Assembly (NCBI GenBank): GCA_965603015.1
Contig: CBFDBJ010000015.1
Span: forward strand, 1-55,919
Source: JAUWTJ01 sp965603015
Lineage (GTDB): Bacteria > Pseudomonadota > Alphaproteobacteria > M2410
Length of the DNA: 55,919 nucleotides
Reading direction: 5' to 3'
This document shows positions 25,985-35,116 of the stretch, piece after piece. The notes beneath the pieces were generated by a model. That model ran no database searches. It was not told the DNA's origin and saw only the letters and a list, made by a program, of their open reading frames with translations. A program made the position numbers and the translations under genes. Numbering within the stretch: the stretch's first letter is position 1; each line of letters starts with the position of its first letter.

Positions 25985-26057
25985 TGTCATTGCCGGGCTT
26001 GACCCGGCAATCCAGAAGGTGGCTCACTGGATACCCGGGTCAAGCCCGGGCATGACA
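25985..26057. repeat. Palindromic intergenic repeat, copy 3 (family B)
   Basis: TGTCAT at the left end and ATGACA at the right end enclose CCGGGCTTGACCCGG and its partner CCCGGGTCAAGCCCGGG. The element begins 22 bp after the fdsA stop and lies between that gene and the convergent AhpD-like gene, where it may serve as a bidirectional terminator. A near-identical element starts at 55865. Confidence 0.9.
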
Positions 26058-26085
26058 ATTGTTGGTCTAGTGATCTACATGTAAG

Positions 26086-26688
26086 CTAGTCCTTCACAAC
26101 ACCACTCATGCGGCCAAAGTTCATGTAGTCGGGGTCGCCTTGATACTGATTGCCAATTTTCGCACGCTGCTCGATTGAAGTCTCGCGGATCTGATTGCCG
26201 CGTTCGGTCATGAGGTCCATGTTGGCCTTCACGCCCATACCCTCCACGATGCGGTTCATGAGATTGAACAAGCCGCAAACATAAACTGCACAGTGCAGTG
26301 CTTCTTCAGACCAACCGACCGAAAGAACTGCATCAGCATCTTCTTTAATGATCTTTGCCGGGTCCCGGGTGAGTTTGATGACATATTTGAGCAGGGGCTT
26401 CAGTTTTTCCTCGACGTCTGCGCTATCCACGTCTTCCAGTACTGCCCGGATCAAATCTTCCGGTATGCCAAAGCGTTCTGCGGCGAGCGCATGGGATCCG
26501 AAGCAGAAGCTGCAGGCATTTGTGCCCGAGGTTACAGCCGCCACAAGCTCGCGCTCTCCGACAGTCAGCGCTGCCGGTCCTCGCAGGAGCTCATCATGCA
26601 GTTCCAGGAGCGGCCGGACGGCAATCGGGAAATTTTTGAAGACGTCGCTGAGATGGTGGTTTTCAGGGAAACAGGACAGAAAGGGCAT
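26086..26688 (-). CDS. AhpD-like / carboxymuconolactone decarboxylase family peroxidase-related protein
   Basis: A 200-residue all-helical protein of the AhpD/CMD family. The redox motif ACSFCFGSH places C59 and C62 (CxxC) with H66 just downstream, the arrangement of alkylhydroperoxidase D-like enzymes. It could act as a thiol-dependent peroxidase or disulfide reductase in the cytoplasm. The C-terminal 35 residues (GNQYQGDPDYMNFG) extend beyond the core. It is convergent with fdsA and divergent from the sulfatase gene across 66 bp. There is no partner ahpC nearby, so its electron donor is unknown. Confidence 0.87.
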   Translation of the reverse strand: MPFLSCFPENHHLSDVFKNFPIAVRPLLELHDELLRGPAALTVGERELVAAVTSGTNACSFCFGSHALAAERFGIPEDLIRAVLEDVDSADVEEKLKPLLKYVIKLTRDPAKIIKEDADAVLSVGWSEEALHCAVYVCGLFNLMNRIVEGMGVKANMDLMTERGNQIRETSIEQRAKIGNQYQGDPDYMNFGRMSGVVKD

Positions 26689-26754
26689 AATATTTTTCCT
26701 TGATCACAGACGGTTTTGCGCCACAGTAGGGAAAAACAAGAGGGAAGCAAGACC

Positions 26755-28299
26755 ATGGCGGATGCAGCCGATCAAAACCCCGTGAAGCCGAAGAACGTAG
26801 TCGTTATTCTGCTCGACAGCCTCAACCGGCACATGCTCGGTGCCTATGGCGGGACGGAATTTACGACGCCTAATCTGGACGCTTTCGCCAAACGGTCGAT
26901 GAAGTTTAACAATCATTTCGTCGGCTCGCTGCCGTGCATGCCGGCGCGGCACGATATCCTGTGCGGGGCGCTGGATTTCCTGTGGAAGCCGTGGGGGTCG
27001 ATCGAGCTGTGGGAAGATCCGATCACATGGCCGCTCAGAGAAAAAGGCGTGGTGACTCAGCTCATCACCGATCATCCGCATCTTTTTGAAGTGGGCGGCG
27101 AAAACTACTATACAGATTTTAATGCCTGGGACTATTTGCGTGGCCACGAGCATGACAGCTGGAAGACGCGGGCCGACCCAAGCTTTATGGGCGCGCCGCA
27201 TCACAAACCGGCGCGGCTTGGCGGCAGGGAGCTTCCCTATGACCGCTCGCGCACCTACTTCAAGGACGAGGCGGACTTTCCCGGACCCCGGACCATGGCG
27301 TCAACCGCACAGTGGATTGAGGATAACGCGGGTCATCACGACCGGTTCTTTCTCTTTGTTGACGAATTTGACCCGCATGAGCCGTTTGATGCGCCGGAGC
27401 CCTGGGCCTCGATGTATGATCCGGACTGGAGCGATCCGCGCATCGTCTGGCCGCCCTATGCGGTTGGCGCCGTGCGCGACGGGCTTCTGACCGAACGCGA
27501 AGGGCAGCAGCTGCGGGCCAATTATGGCGGCAAGCTCTCGATGATCGATCACTGGTTTGGCAAGATCATCGAGAAGATTGACGCCAGGGGCCTTTGGGAT
27601 GACACGATGGTGGTCCTGTGTACCGACCACGGGCATTATCTCGGGGAACATGATATCTGGGGCAAGCCGGGCACACCGATCCGCCGGACGCTCGGGCATA
27701 TTCCGCTGATGATCGCCTGGCCAGGTCTCGCGCCGGGTGAAAATGATGCGCTGACAACCAGCGTTGATCTGCATGCAACCTTGCGGGATGTTTTTGATGC
27801 CGAGGTGCCGCATGTCACACACGGGCATTCTCTGGTGCCGCTGCTTGAAGGCAAGGTGGAGAAGGTACGCGACTATGCGCTTGGCGGGATCTGGGGGCGG
27901 GAGGTGCACCTCTTCGACGGCACATATAATTACTCGCGCGCCGCGCCGGAGATGAACTACCCGATTTCGGTTTTCTCCAATCGCTGGTCGAGCCTGACCA
28001 ACAATATGTTCCGCAAACATGTCGCCATGCCGCCGCCGAATGAGAGGGCCTTCCTTGACCGCATGCCCGGCAGTGATATCCCGGTCATTCGCCAGCCCTA
28101 CGCCGAAGGCGATCCGGGGCCCTATTGGCTGACGCCGAAGTCGGGCGGTTCGAGCCTGTGGAATATGGCGCAAGATCCGAGCGAGTCGGAAAACCTTGTC
28201 GGATCTGCGGAAGAGGCTCGCCTTGCCGAATGCCTCGGCGACGCCCTGCGCGACATCAACGCGCCGGAAGATCAGTTCGAGAGGCTGGGGTTAGTGTGA
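26755..28299 (+). CDS. Sulfatase-family hydrolase (formylglycine type)
   Basis: A 514-residue member of the alkaline-phosphatase/sulfatase superfamily. The modification motif CMPAR (C61-R65) fits CxPxR, where the Cys becomes formylglycine. VVVILLDSLN gives one metal-binding Asp and CTDHGHYLGEHDIWGK the C-terminal metal/His block. No signal peptide is seen, so the enzyme appears cytoplasmic, unlike most polysaccharide sulfatases; intracellular sulfate esters or phosphonates are possible substrates. The ATG at 26755 follows AGAGGGA. It converges on two tandem GPH-type symporter genes with an 18-bp gap, a plausible uptake-and-desulfation set. No maturase gene is in the window. Confidence 0.92.
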   Translation: MADAADQNPVKPKNVVVILLDSLNRHMLGAYGGTEFTTPNLDAFAKRSMKFNNHFVGSLPCMPARHDILCGALDFLWKPWGSIELWEDPITWPLREKGVVTQLITDHPHLFEVGGENYYTDFNAWDYLRGHEHDSWKTRADPSFMGAPHHKPARLGGRELPYDRSRTYFKDEADFPGPRTMASTAQWIEDNAGHHDRFFLFVDEFDPHEPFDAPEPWASMYDPDWSDPRIVWPPYAVGAVRDGLLTEREGQQLRANYGGKLSMIDHWFGKIIEKIDARGLWDDTMVVLCTDHGHYLGEHDIWGKPGTPIRRTLGHIPLMIAWPGLAPGENDALTTSVDLHATLRDVFDAEVPHVTHGHSLVPLLEGKVEKVRDYALGGIWGREVHLFDGTYNYSRAAPEMNYPISVFSNRWSSLTNNMFRKHVAMPPPNERAFLDRMPGSDIPVIRQPYAEGDPGPYWLTPKSGGSSLWNMAQDPSESENLVGSAEEARLAECLGDALRDINAPEDQFERLGLV

Positions 28300-28317
28300 T
28301 TTCTCCGGTCTTGCTGC

Positions 28318-29748
28318 TCATTCTGCCGGTTTTTCAGGGGTGCGCCCGCTTCGAGCGGCACTGGCTGCTGCGACATTTTCCCGATGCCCGTCGCGAGAGA
28401 TTTTGTAGAAACTCATGCCGTAGAGAGCCGCAAGGTAACATACAAGCAACGATGGGGCGTAGAAAAGAGCCAGCTTGTTCAATGTTATTTGAGGGATGGC
28501 ACCGGCAACGGCATCATCGGGAAATCCGGTGGCCGCCAGAATGAGGCCTGCAGAAATGACGCCCGATCCATTGACCACTTTGGCGGCGAAACCGCGGGCG
28601 GCAAAGAAGGTTGCCTCTGACCGTCGTCCGGTCTTTTTCTCACTGTCCTCGACGATGTCTGCGACCATGGAAGAAATTATGATGGCCGCCGCCACAGAGA
28701 GCGTCACCTCGATAAAGCCGTGTGCCATCAGCATTGGCAGGATAAAGCCGCTGTCATTGGAGGGCAGCAGGTTGGCAACACGCAACAGCACGGGCAGGGG
28801 CTGAATTACAATTGCGGCAGTCCATATAACGATGGCGACCTGCTTTTTGTCCCGTCGTTGACTTGCCCATTGTGCCAGCACCAGTGCTGCCACCGCCGAA
28901 AAGTAGTAGGCGATATTCAGATTTCTGATTTGAGAGGTTTCCAGATCCCAAAAATAGAGAAAAAAGTAATTGATCAAATTGGAATGAAGTCCAATGGCCA
29001 ATGCAGAGAATATCGCGCTGATAAAGAGGGCAAGAAAATTACGATTTGTCAGTGTCTCCCTGAGTTCAAGGAGATTGTCGATCAGCTTCTTGCTATGGTC
29101 AGGCGGGGGCGAGTGAAGATCAGGGATATGACGGTGAGTCCCGATGGCCGAAATAAGGATTGCAATTATGATGATGATGGCACCGAAAATACCGTATGTG
29201 CCGAAGCCTTTCGCCGTGAGTCCATCTGCCAGAAATACGCCCCAGGCAAGAACAGCCATGGTCAGTCCGCCCCACCAGCCGAACATAAAACGAAAACCCA
29301 ACATGGATGTGCGCTCGTCGTAGTCGTCTGTGAGTTCGGCAACCAGGGACGTGCTCGGAATCTCGTAAAGCGTGACAAAGGTTCGAACCAGAATGGCGAG
29401 CAGAATGAGATACCAGAAAGCCGATGTGTCATCCATGCCAGCCGGCGGGTTCCAGATCAAAAAGTAAGTTATCCCGATGGGGATTATCGAGGCATACATG
29501 AAGGGATGCCGCCGGCCCCATTTCGATCGCATGTTGTCAGACCAATGGCCGATGACCGGATCTGAAATAGCGTCAAAGCAAAGCGCGATGAACAGGGCCA
29601 TTGCTGTCAGGCTCGGGGAAAGGCCGACCACCTGGTTGTAAAACAGCAACAGGAAGTAGGCAAAGCCGTTGTCCTTGACGCCGAAGGCCACAGAGCCAAA
29701 GCCGTAATAAATTTTGGTGGTGAGGGAGACTTTGCCGTTTGAGGACAT
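28318..29748 (-). CDS. GPH-family (MelB-like) cation:glycoside symporter, copy 1
   Basis: A 476-residue major-facilitator protein with about 12 hydrophobic segments. The N-terminal KIYYGFGSVAFGVKDNGFAYFLLLFYNQV and the loop WSDNMRSKWGRRHPFMY after TM2 are the glycoside-pentoside-hexuronide symporter pattern. The C-terminus is a polar tail (NVAAASAARSG). It is 35 bp downstream of a close paralogue on the same strand, so both are likely one transcript. The substrate is unknown. Proximity to a sulfatase suggests a sulfated or glycosylated compound, which is inference. Confidence 0.9.
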   Translation of the reverse strand: MSSNGKVSLTTKIYYGFGSVAFGVKDNGFAYFLLLFYNQVVGLSPSLTAMALFIALCFDAISDPVIGHWSDNMRSKWGRRHPFMYASIIPIGITYFLIWNPPAGMDDTSAFWYLILLAILVRTFVTLYEIPSTSLVAELTDDYDERTSMLGFRFMFGWWGGLTMAVLAWGVFLADGLTAKGFGTYGIFGAIIIIIAILISAIGTHRHIPDLHSPPPDHSKKLIDNLLELRETLTNRNFLALFISAIFSALAIGLHSNLINYFFLYFWDLETSQIRNLNIAYYFSAVAALVLAQWASQRRDKKQVAIVIWTAAIVIQPLPVLLRVANLLPSNDSGFILPMLMAHGFIEVTLSVAAAIIISSMVADIVEDSEKKTGRRSEATFFAARGFAAKVVNGSGVISAGLILAATGFPDDAVAGAIPQITLNKLALFYAPSLLVCYLAALYGMSFYKISRDGHRENVAAASAARSGRTPEKPAE

Positions 29749-29783
29749 GGGGTTTCCTGAACTTTTGTGGCCAAAAGCGGTGA

Positions 29784-31256
29784 TTATTCTGCGGGGGCTT
29801 CGCTTGCTTTTGCAAGAGCTTCAACAGCCTGAATGTTTTGTGAATGACCATGGCGCGTGATCTTGTAGTGCGAGAGGATGTAGACGGCACAGGAGTAGAA
29901 GAGAATAAAGAGAGTGATGAAGATTATGGCCAGTTCATTCAGTGTTGATTGTGGGACGTCATCCGGTGCTGCGTTCTTGGGGAAATCAATCAGGGACAGG
30001 ATGATACCGGTCGCGAAGACTCCGAAACCATTGACAATTTTATTGGCGAAAGATTGGCCGGCAAAGAACAGTCCTTCCGAGCGCCGCCCTGTATCCTTCT
30101 GGCTGTCCTCCACAATATCAGCCACCATGGAGCCAATGAGAATACCGGCCATAATCATGACCGTAACATCGAGGTAGCCGTGGATCATCAGAATCGGTAT
30201 TAGCCATTCGCTTTCGTTGGACGGGAAAAACCCGATGAGCCGCAAGGCCAGCGGGACCGGTAGCAACAAGGCGCCGGTGATCCATACCCGGGTCGCGACT
30301 TTGTGTTTTTCGCGCTTTCTGGTGAGGATAGGGGCGAGGAACAAGGCAGACAGTGCGGAGAAATAATAGGCAAAATTCAATGTGCCGATTTCGCTTGAGG
30401 TCAGGCCCCAGAAATAGGTGTTAAAGTAAAGTACCAGTGATGTGTTGATGCCGCTCGCCATTGCTGCAACCAGGGCGCTTGAAAAAACAATCAGGAAGTT
30501 TCTGTTGGACAGGGATTCTTTCATATCCATGAATATCTGGCCGAAGCTGAAGTCGTGTTTAACGGTCGGTGTTTTCAGAAATGGGATTTCCTTGTGGGTT
30601 CCCAATGACGATATCATGATGGACAGAAAAATGATGGTCGCGCCGAAGATGCCGTAGGGCACCCAGGAGTCCGGGTTCAGGCGGCCGTCGAGAAACTCGT
30701 CGGTTGAAGCAAAAAAGATCTTGTAGGCAAGAACTGCGATCGTCAGGCCGCCCCACCAGCCAAAGAAGAATCGGTAAGCCAAAATGGATGTGCGCTCATC
30801 ATAGTTATCTGTGAATTCGGGAACCAGAGACGAGCTTGGAATTTCAAACATGGTGATGAAGGTGCGGATGGCTATTGCAACAACGATAAAATAGGCAATC
30901 GTCACGCCTTGCCCGAAGCTTGTTGGCGGAACAAACAAGAGGAAAAAACAGACCGAAACAGGAATGGCGGAAAAGTACATGAAGGGGTGGCGCCGTCCCC
31001 ATCTGGAATGCCAGTTGTCTGAAATATGCCCGACAATCGGATCTGAAAATGCATCGGCGATCATGATCAAGAGCATGGCAAGTCCGACCAGGGCGCCCTC
31101 AACGCCAACAACCTGAGAGTAGAAAAAGAGCATGAAGTAGCCGAAGGCATTGCCCTTGACACCGTTGGCGATCGCGCCAATGCCGTAGAATAATTTGGTT
31201 GAAAGGGAAATCTGACGCAGACTTTCGCGCGCAATGGTGCCTTCGTTACCCGACAT
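29784..31256 (-). CDS. GPH-family (MelB-like) cation:glycoside symporter, copy 2
   Basis: A 490-residue paralogue of the following gene, with the same KLFYGIGAIANGVKGNAFGYF start, ISDNWHSRWGRRHPFMYF loop and DNYDERTSILAYRFFFGWWGG motif. The two proteins align over their whole length with conserved blocks such as VADIVEDSQKDTGRRSEG. Small alternating duplicates like this often diverge in substrate. It is the first gene of the pair; the 150-bp gap upstream (31257-31407) should hold the promoter, but I see no confident box. It is an inner-membrane protein. Confidence 0.9.
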   Translation of the reverse strand: MSGNEGTIARESLRQISLSTKLFYGIGAIANGVKGNAFGYFMLFFYSQVVGVEGALVGLAMLLIMIADAFSDPIVGHISDNWHSRWGRRHPFMYFSAIPVSVCFFLLFVPPTSFGQGVTIAYFIVVAIAIRTFITMFEIPSSSLVPEFTDNYDERTSILAYRFFFGWWGGLTIAVLAYKIFFASTDEFLDGRLNPDSWVPYGIFGATIIFLSIMISSLGTHKEIPFLKTPTVKHDFSFGQIFMDMKESLSNRNFLIVFSSALVAAMASGINTSLVLYFNTYFWGLTSSEIGTLNFAYYFSALSALFLAPILTRKREKHKVATRVWITGALLLPVPLALRLIGFFPSNESEWLIPILMIHGYLDVTVMIMAGILIGSMVADIVEDSQKDTGRRSEGLFFAGQSFANKIVNGFGVFATGIILSLIDFPKNAAPDDVPQSTLNELAIIFITLFILFYSCAVYILSHYKITRHGHSQNIQAVEALAKASEAPAE

Positions 31257-31407
31257 GCTGTTCGGTTCTCCCTCTGAGCGAGCTCTGTCGCCTCAATTTA
31301 TTCTCCGAGCTTTATGCAGCGTGGCACATTATCTCGCCGTACGGAAGCTGCAAACGGATTGCCGCCGTGAGGTTGCGGGATCGCGATGGTCGGAAAATTC
31401 GTAACAG

Positions 31408-32004
31408 CTACTCAGCGGCAAGATAGACGCCGACGAAGAGGGAGCTCCCTTCCTCGGCTTTCCAGATACCGCCTGGCTGCAATTTCATGGAGACCGGCCG
31501 CGAGGTCCCCTGGCCACTGGTGGCAACGAAGACACGAACCTCGGTGTCGGAAACCTGGCTGAGGCGATTGCGGGAGAAGCGGAAGGTGTAGCCGGCGCCT
31601 TGCGGCAGGGTATATCCGTTTTGCGGCGTTGCCCCTTCGACATAGGAGCGGGCGATATTGGGGTCGAGCTTGAGGCGCTTGTAGAGGTGATCTTTCATAT
31701 GCGGCATGAGAGACTTTGTGCCGTCGGCTGCGATAACGAGATTGTCGTCGGTGATGGCCTCGACGACCATTTTCTCGGCTTCGTCGGGATAGTCCTCAAA
31801 CACGAGCATGGCGAGGATCAGCATGGTCGCCCCGCGCTCCGGCGTTGTAGCGCCTTTTTGAAGGTGCTGAAAATCCTGAAGTGTCGGCGGCAGCAGTCCG
31901 AGATGGACCCGGTCTTCCGGTGTCTGCGCACTTGCCATCGGTACGCTTATCACAAGCAAAGCTGCTGTGATCGCCGCACATCCTCTCAAAATAAGACTGT
32001 TCAT
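31408..32004 (-). CDS. Secreted protein of unknown function
   Basis: A 198-residue protein with a clear signal peptide (hydrophobic AAITAALLVISVPM, cleavage after ASA). The mature part has a helical segment (TPERGATMLILAMLVFEDYPDEAEKMVVEAI) and a beta-rich C-terminus ending in GSSLFVGVYLAAE. The ATG at 32004 is chosen because GGGGGTGGG precedes it and the signal peptide starts there; an upstream in-frame start at 32106 would bury it. It should be periplasmic. I do not recognise the family. It is divergent from the MDR oxidoreductase gene. Confidence 0.75.
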   Translation of the reverse strand: MNSLILRGCAAITAALLVISVPMASAQTPEDRVHLGLLPPTLQDFQHLQKGATTPERGATMLILAMLVFEDYPDEAEKMVVEAITDDNLVIAADGTKSLMPHMKDHLYKRLKLDPNIARSYVEGATPQNGYTLPQGAGYTFRFSRNRLSQVSDTEVRVFVATSGQGTSRPVSMKLQPGGIWKAEEGSSLFVGVYLAAE

Positions 32005-32160
32005 TGGTCCCACCCCCTGTTTTAACTCGTTCCAACCTGCGCAATATTGCGGCAAGCTCATGTCCCCGAACCCGTCGATTTGATACGGTTTTTGCGGAAT
32101 TTGCAAGTTTGCCGGGGTTGCGCCCGGTTCAAGAAGAATAACAACAGGGAAAAGCCACTC

Positions 32161-33195
32161 ATGTCAGATACACAGAACAGGAAAATCGTCCTCGCCGCGC
32201 GGCCCGTCGGCGCGCCGAAGGATACAGACTTTCGTCTTGAAGAAGTGCCGATCGGTGATCCAGGGCCCGGTGAAGTTCTTATCAGGACGATTTACTTCTC
32301 GCTTGATCCCTACATGCGTGGGCGCATGAATGATGGTCCGTCCTACGCGGCTCCCGTGCCCATCGGCGGTGTCATGGAAGCCGGCGGTGTTGGCGAAGTT
32401 GTCGCGTCGAATTCGGGCAAGTTCAAGGTCGGAGACTATGTTACCGGTCGGTCCGGCTGGCAGACATATTCGGTTATGCCCGAAGGTGAGCTGAGGAAGG
32501 TTGATCCGAACCTCGCGCCGATTTCAACGTCGCTCGGCGTTCTCGGCATGCCGGGCCATACGGCCTATTCAGGGCTTCTCACGATCGGTGATCCGAAGCC
32601 AGGTGAGACGGTCGTGGTGTCGGCCGCATCGGGTGCGGTCGGCGGTGTTGTTGGCCAGATCGCAAAGATTAAGGGTGCACGCGCTGTCGGTGTCGCAGGG
32701 GTTCAAGAGAAGTGCGATTATGTTGTAAACGAGCTGGGGTTTGATGCCTGCGTTTCGCATCACAGCGAGACGTTGGTGGAGGACCTGAAAGCGGCCTGTC
32801 CCAAAGGTATTGATGTCTACTTTGAAAATGTTGGCGGCAAGGTTTTTGAAGCCGTATTGCAAAACGTCAATCCGTTCTGCCGTATTCCGGTTTGCGGCGC
32901 GATCTCCATGTATAATGCGACTTCTTTGCCGGATGGTCCGAACAAACTGCCCATGCTGACCGGCCTTTCCATCGGCATGCGGCTGCGGATGCAGGGCTTC
33001 ATTGTTACCGACTATCAGGACCAGTTCGACGACTTCCAGCGCGATGTCTCAGGCTGGATCCGCGATGGTAGCCTGAAGTACAAGGAAGATATTGTCGAAG
33101 GCATCGAGAATTCAGTTGGCGCGTTCCAGGGGCTTCTGGAAGGCAAGAATTTCGGCAAGCTTGTCATGCATGTGGGTGATGACAATTCGAAGTAG
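32161..33195 (+). CDS. NADP-dependent medium-chain reductase (prostaglandin-reductase / CurA type)
   Basis: A 344-residue zinc-free MDR protein. PYMRGRMND (residues 50-58) is the leukotriene-B4-dehydrogenase/CurA signature, and the NADPH loop AASGAVGGVVG is at 155-165, followed by KGARAVGVAG. It has none of the zinc-ligand cysteines of alcohol dehydrogenases. Members reduce the double bond of alpha,beta-unsaturated carbonyls. The start at 32161 has AGGGA about 10 bases upstream. It is a single-gene unit followed by a palindromic repeat that separates it from the convergent aldo/keto reductase gene. Confidence 0.92.
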   Translation: MSDTQNRKIVLAARPVGAPKDTDFRLEEVPIGDPGPGEVLIRTIYFSLDPYMRGRMNDGPSYAAPVPIGGVMEAGGVGEVVASNSGKFKVGDYVTGRSGWQTYSVMPEGELRKVDPNLAPISTSLGVLGMPGHTAYSGLLTIGDPKPGETVVVSAASGAVGGVVGQIAKIKGARAVGVAGVQEKCDYVVNELGFDACVSHHSETLVEDLKAACPKGIDVYFENVGGKVFEAVLQNVNPFCRIPVCGAISMYNATSLPDGPNKLPMLTGLSIGMRLRMQGFIVTDYQDQFDDFQRDVSGWIRDGSLKYKEDIVEGIENSVGAFQGLLEGKNFGKLVMHVGDDNSK

Positions 33196-33212
33196 GCGGC
33201 ATCGTTAATATA

Positions 33213-33336
33213 TTTGTCGCCCCGGACAAGCTTAGCGCGATCCGGGGTCTCAGGGCAGGATGTGGGGACTAATTCAGTCGAAAGTTAGCCTCCTTGATCT
33301 TGCCCTGAGGTCCCGGCTCTAGGCCGGGACGACAAA
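33213..33336. repeat. Palindromic intergenic repeat, copy 4
   Basis: TTTGTCG at the left and CGACAAA at the right enclose GTCTCAGGGCA and its near-complement TTGCCCTGAGGTC, with CCGGGAC/GTCC-type arms outside. It lies between two convergent genes (stops at 33195 and 33343) and fills nearly the whole gap. Confidence 0.85.
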
Positions 33337-33342
33337 GTGTGT

Positions 33343-34284
33343 TTAAAGCTTCAAACTCATCAGGGAAACTTCCTCGGCTTCTTCTGCTGTCAGCTCCCAG
33401 TTGGCGCCGGCGGCGTTCTGTTCGATTTGCTCGGATGTTGTTGCGCCGGCGATGACCGAGCCGACGGACTTTTGCGAGCCGAGCCAGCCGAGGGCCAGAT
33501 CGAGTACCGTCTTGTTGCGAGAGCGGGCGAAGTCGTCGAGTTTTTCAACAATGTCGAAGTTCTGATCGGTGCCGAACATGTCGCCGAGCTGGGCGCGCAG
33601 GGCGAAGCGCGTGTTTTCCGGCGCGTCCTCGTTCTTTTTGTATTTGCCGGTAAGAAGGCCGCAGGCCAGCGGGAAGTAGGGCAGGACCGAGACGCCGTAA
33701 GCCTCGGCGGCGGGAACAAGTTCGCGCTCGACATTGCGCTCAACCAGTGAGTAGTGGTTCTGGGCCGAGATGAAGCTGGTCAAGCCCATTTCCTTCGCCA
33801 TGCGGTTGGCCTCGACCAGCTGCCAGCCGGAAAAGTTTGAGCAGCCGATATAGCGCACCATGCCGGCATGGACGAGATCATCGAGTGCCGAGAGTGTTTC
33901 CTCTATCGGCGTTGTGACATCGGGAAAATGGATCTGATAAAGATCGATGTAGTCGGTATCGAGACGATCCAGACTGGCTTCCACGGCTTGCATGATATAG
34001 CGGCGCGAGGCGCCCTTCATGAATTCGCCGTCCCCCATGGGGCCACAGAACTTGGTGGCGACAATGACCTCCTCGCGTTTTCCTGCCAGGGCTTTGCCGA
34101 GCAGGGTTTCGGAGGCGCCGCGTGAATAGATGTCGGCGGTGTCAAAGAAGGTGATTCCTTCGTCGAGGGCCTTGTGGACGACAGCCTTCGTCTGATCCTC
34201 GTCGCATTTGGCGCCGAAGTTGTTGCAGCCAAGCCCCGCTATAGAGACGCGCAGGCCGGATGTGCCCAGGTTTTTATACTTCAT
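33343..34284 (-). CDS. Aldo/keto reductase
   Basis: A 313-residue TIM-barrel NADPH-dependent reductase. The catalytic tetrad is visible: D48 (FFDTAD), Y53 (IYSRG), K78 (VATKF) and H119 (QIHFPD). IGCSNFSGWQL and the C-terminal SVGSVIAGATTSEQIEQN form the cofactor-binding half. It resembles the YhdN/potassium-channel beta-subunit-like group (GLGCNNFG, MKYKNLGTSGLRVS), which reduce small aldehydes and ketones. It lies 33 bp downstream of the sulfotransferase gene on the same strand and may be co-transcribed with it. Confidence 0.93.
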   Translation of the reverse strand: MKYKNLGTSGLRVSIAGLGCNNFGAKCDEDQTKAVVHKALDEGITFFDTADIYSRGASETLLGKALAGKREEVIVATKFCGPMGDGEFMKGASRRYIMQAVEASLDRLDTDYIDLYQIHFPDVTTPIEETLSALDDLVHAGMVRYIGCSNFSGWQLVEANRMAKEMGLTSFISAQNHYSLVERNVERELVPAAEAYGVSVLPYFPLACGLLTGKYKKNEDAPENTRFALRAQLGDMFGTDQNFDIVEKLDDFARSRNKTVLDLALGWLGSQKSVGSVIAGATTSEQIEQNAAGANWELTAEEAEEVSLMSLKL

Positions 34285-34317
34285 GATCTATTCCTTATTC
34301 AGTTGGATTGGGCTCGG

Positions 34318-35103
34318 TCAAAATTGTAGTTTTGTTCTTGCGCGTTCATAACATTCCAGGTCGGCGTCATAAAGGCGTTCTATAAGGCGTCGCTCAGCCC
34401 CGGATACGGGCACTCTTTCCTGCGGCCTGGCTGATTTGCGGGCATGAACCTGTTCAAAGTCCGGCAATCCGGTCTTCTCCGACAGTCCTTCAATGAACTG
34501 TGGCAGGTTTTCAAGCAGACCGTAGTGATAAAAGCCATTTTCCAGGCAATCGAAGGCAGTCTCAAAGTCGCTTTCTCCGATGATAAAGCGCGAGGCGGAG
34601 TTGGCGTAGCTTTTCTCGTGTTCGGCCAGGAAGGACAGATAGCTTTCAAAGTCCTGCGTCGCGGCGATCTTGAGGCGTTTGCTCTGATAGTAGTTGCGAC
34701 CGGTTTTTTTCACCATGCGCTCTTTGGCATAAAAGTAGTCTGACTGGGCGCGACTGAACGGGTCGCGCAGCACGGTGATGTGGCGCGGCTCTCTGGTTTT
34801 GAGTTTGACAAATCCGTAATGGATATGCCCGGTGATCAGGTCGAGATCCTGTTCGCGGGCCTGAATGGCGCGTTGCATCTGAGGAATGGTGATCGCACGG
34901 TATTTTTTGGTGCGTTTCTTGAGCGTCTTTATTCCGATCCTGATATTTTGCAACATAGAAAGATCTGCATCGGGATTAATGCTCGGCCCCATGGCAAGAA
35001 TTCTTTCCACGGGGAAGGGTTTGCGTACCATCAGGGAGACGGAGGTGCTGCCGGATTTTGGAATACGGACGAGGATGAGTGTTGAATTGTCGAGCTGGGT
35101 CAT
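34318..35103 (-). CDS. Sulfotransferase family 2-like protein
   Basis: A 261-residue putative PAPS-dependent sulfotransferase. The 5'-phosphosulfate loop IPKSGSTS is at residues 14-21, and TVLRDPFSRAQSDYFY supplies the Arg and Ser that bind the 3'-phosphate. The rest has the heparan 2-O-sulfotransferase-like pattern (EHEKSYANSASRFIIG, FYHYGLLENLPQFIEGL). The ATG at 35103 lies 13 bp after the SMP-30 gene stop; in-frame starts further upstream overlap that gene. No good ribosome-binding site is seen, so translation may depend on coupling. The acceptor could be a surface polysaccharide or lipid. Confidence 0.85.
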   Translation of the reverse strand: MTQLDNSTLILVRIPKSGSTSVSLMVRKPFPVERILAMGPSINPDADLSMLQNIRIGIKTLKKRTKKYRAITIPQMQRAIQAREQDLDLITGHIHYGFVKLKTREPRHITVLRDPFSRAQSDYFYAKERMVKKTGRNYYQSKRLKIAATQDFESYLSFLAEHEKSYANSASRFIIGESDFETAFDCLENGFYHYGLLENLPQFIEGLSEKTGLPDFEQVHARKSARPQERVPVSGAERRLIERLYDADLECYERARTKLQF

Positions 35104-35116
35104 AGTTGCCGTTATA

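Noticed and set aside
27301..28173. 290-codon minus-strand frame opposite the sulfatase gene
   Set aside because: Sulfatase motifs on the plus strand are complete; the shadow has low-complexity Arg/Ile-rich sequence.
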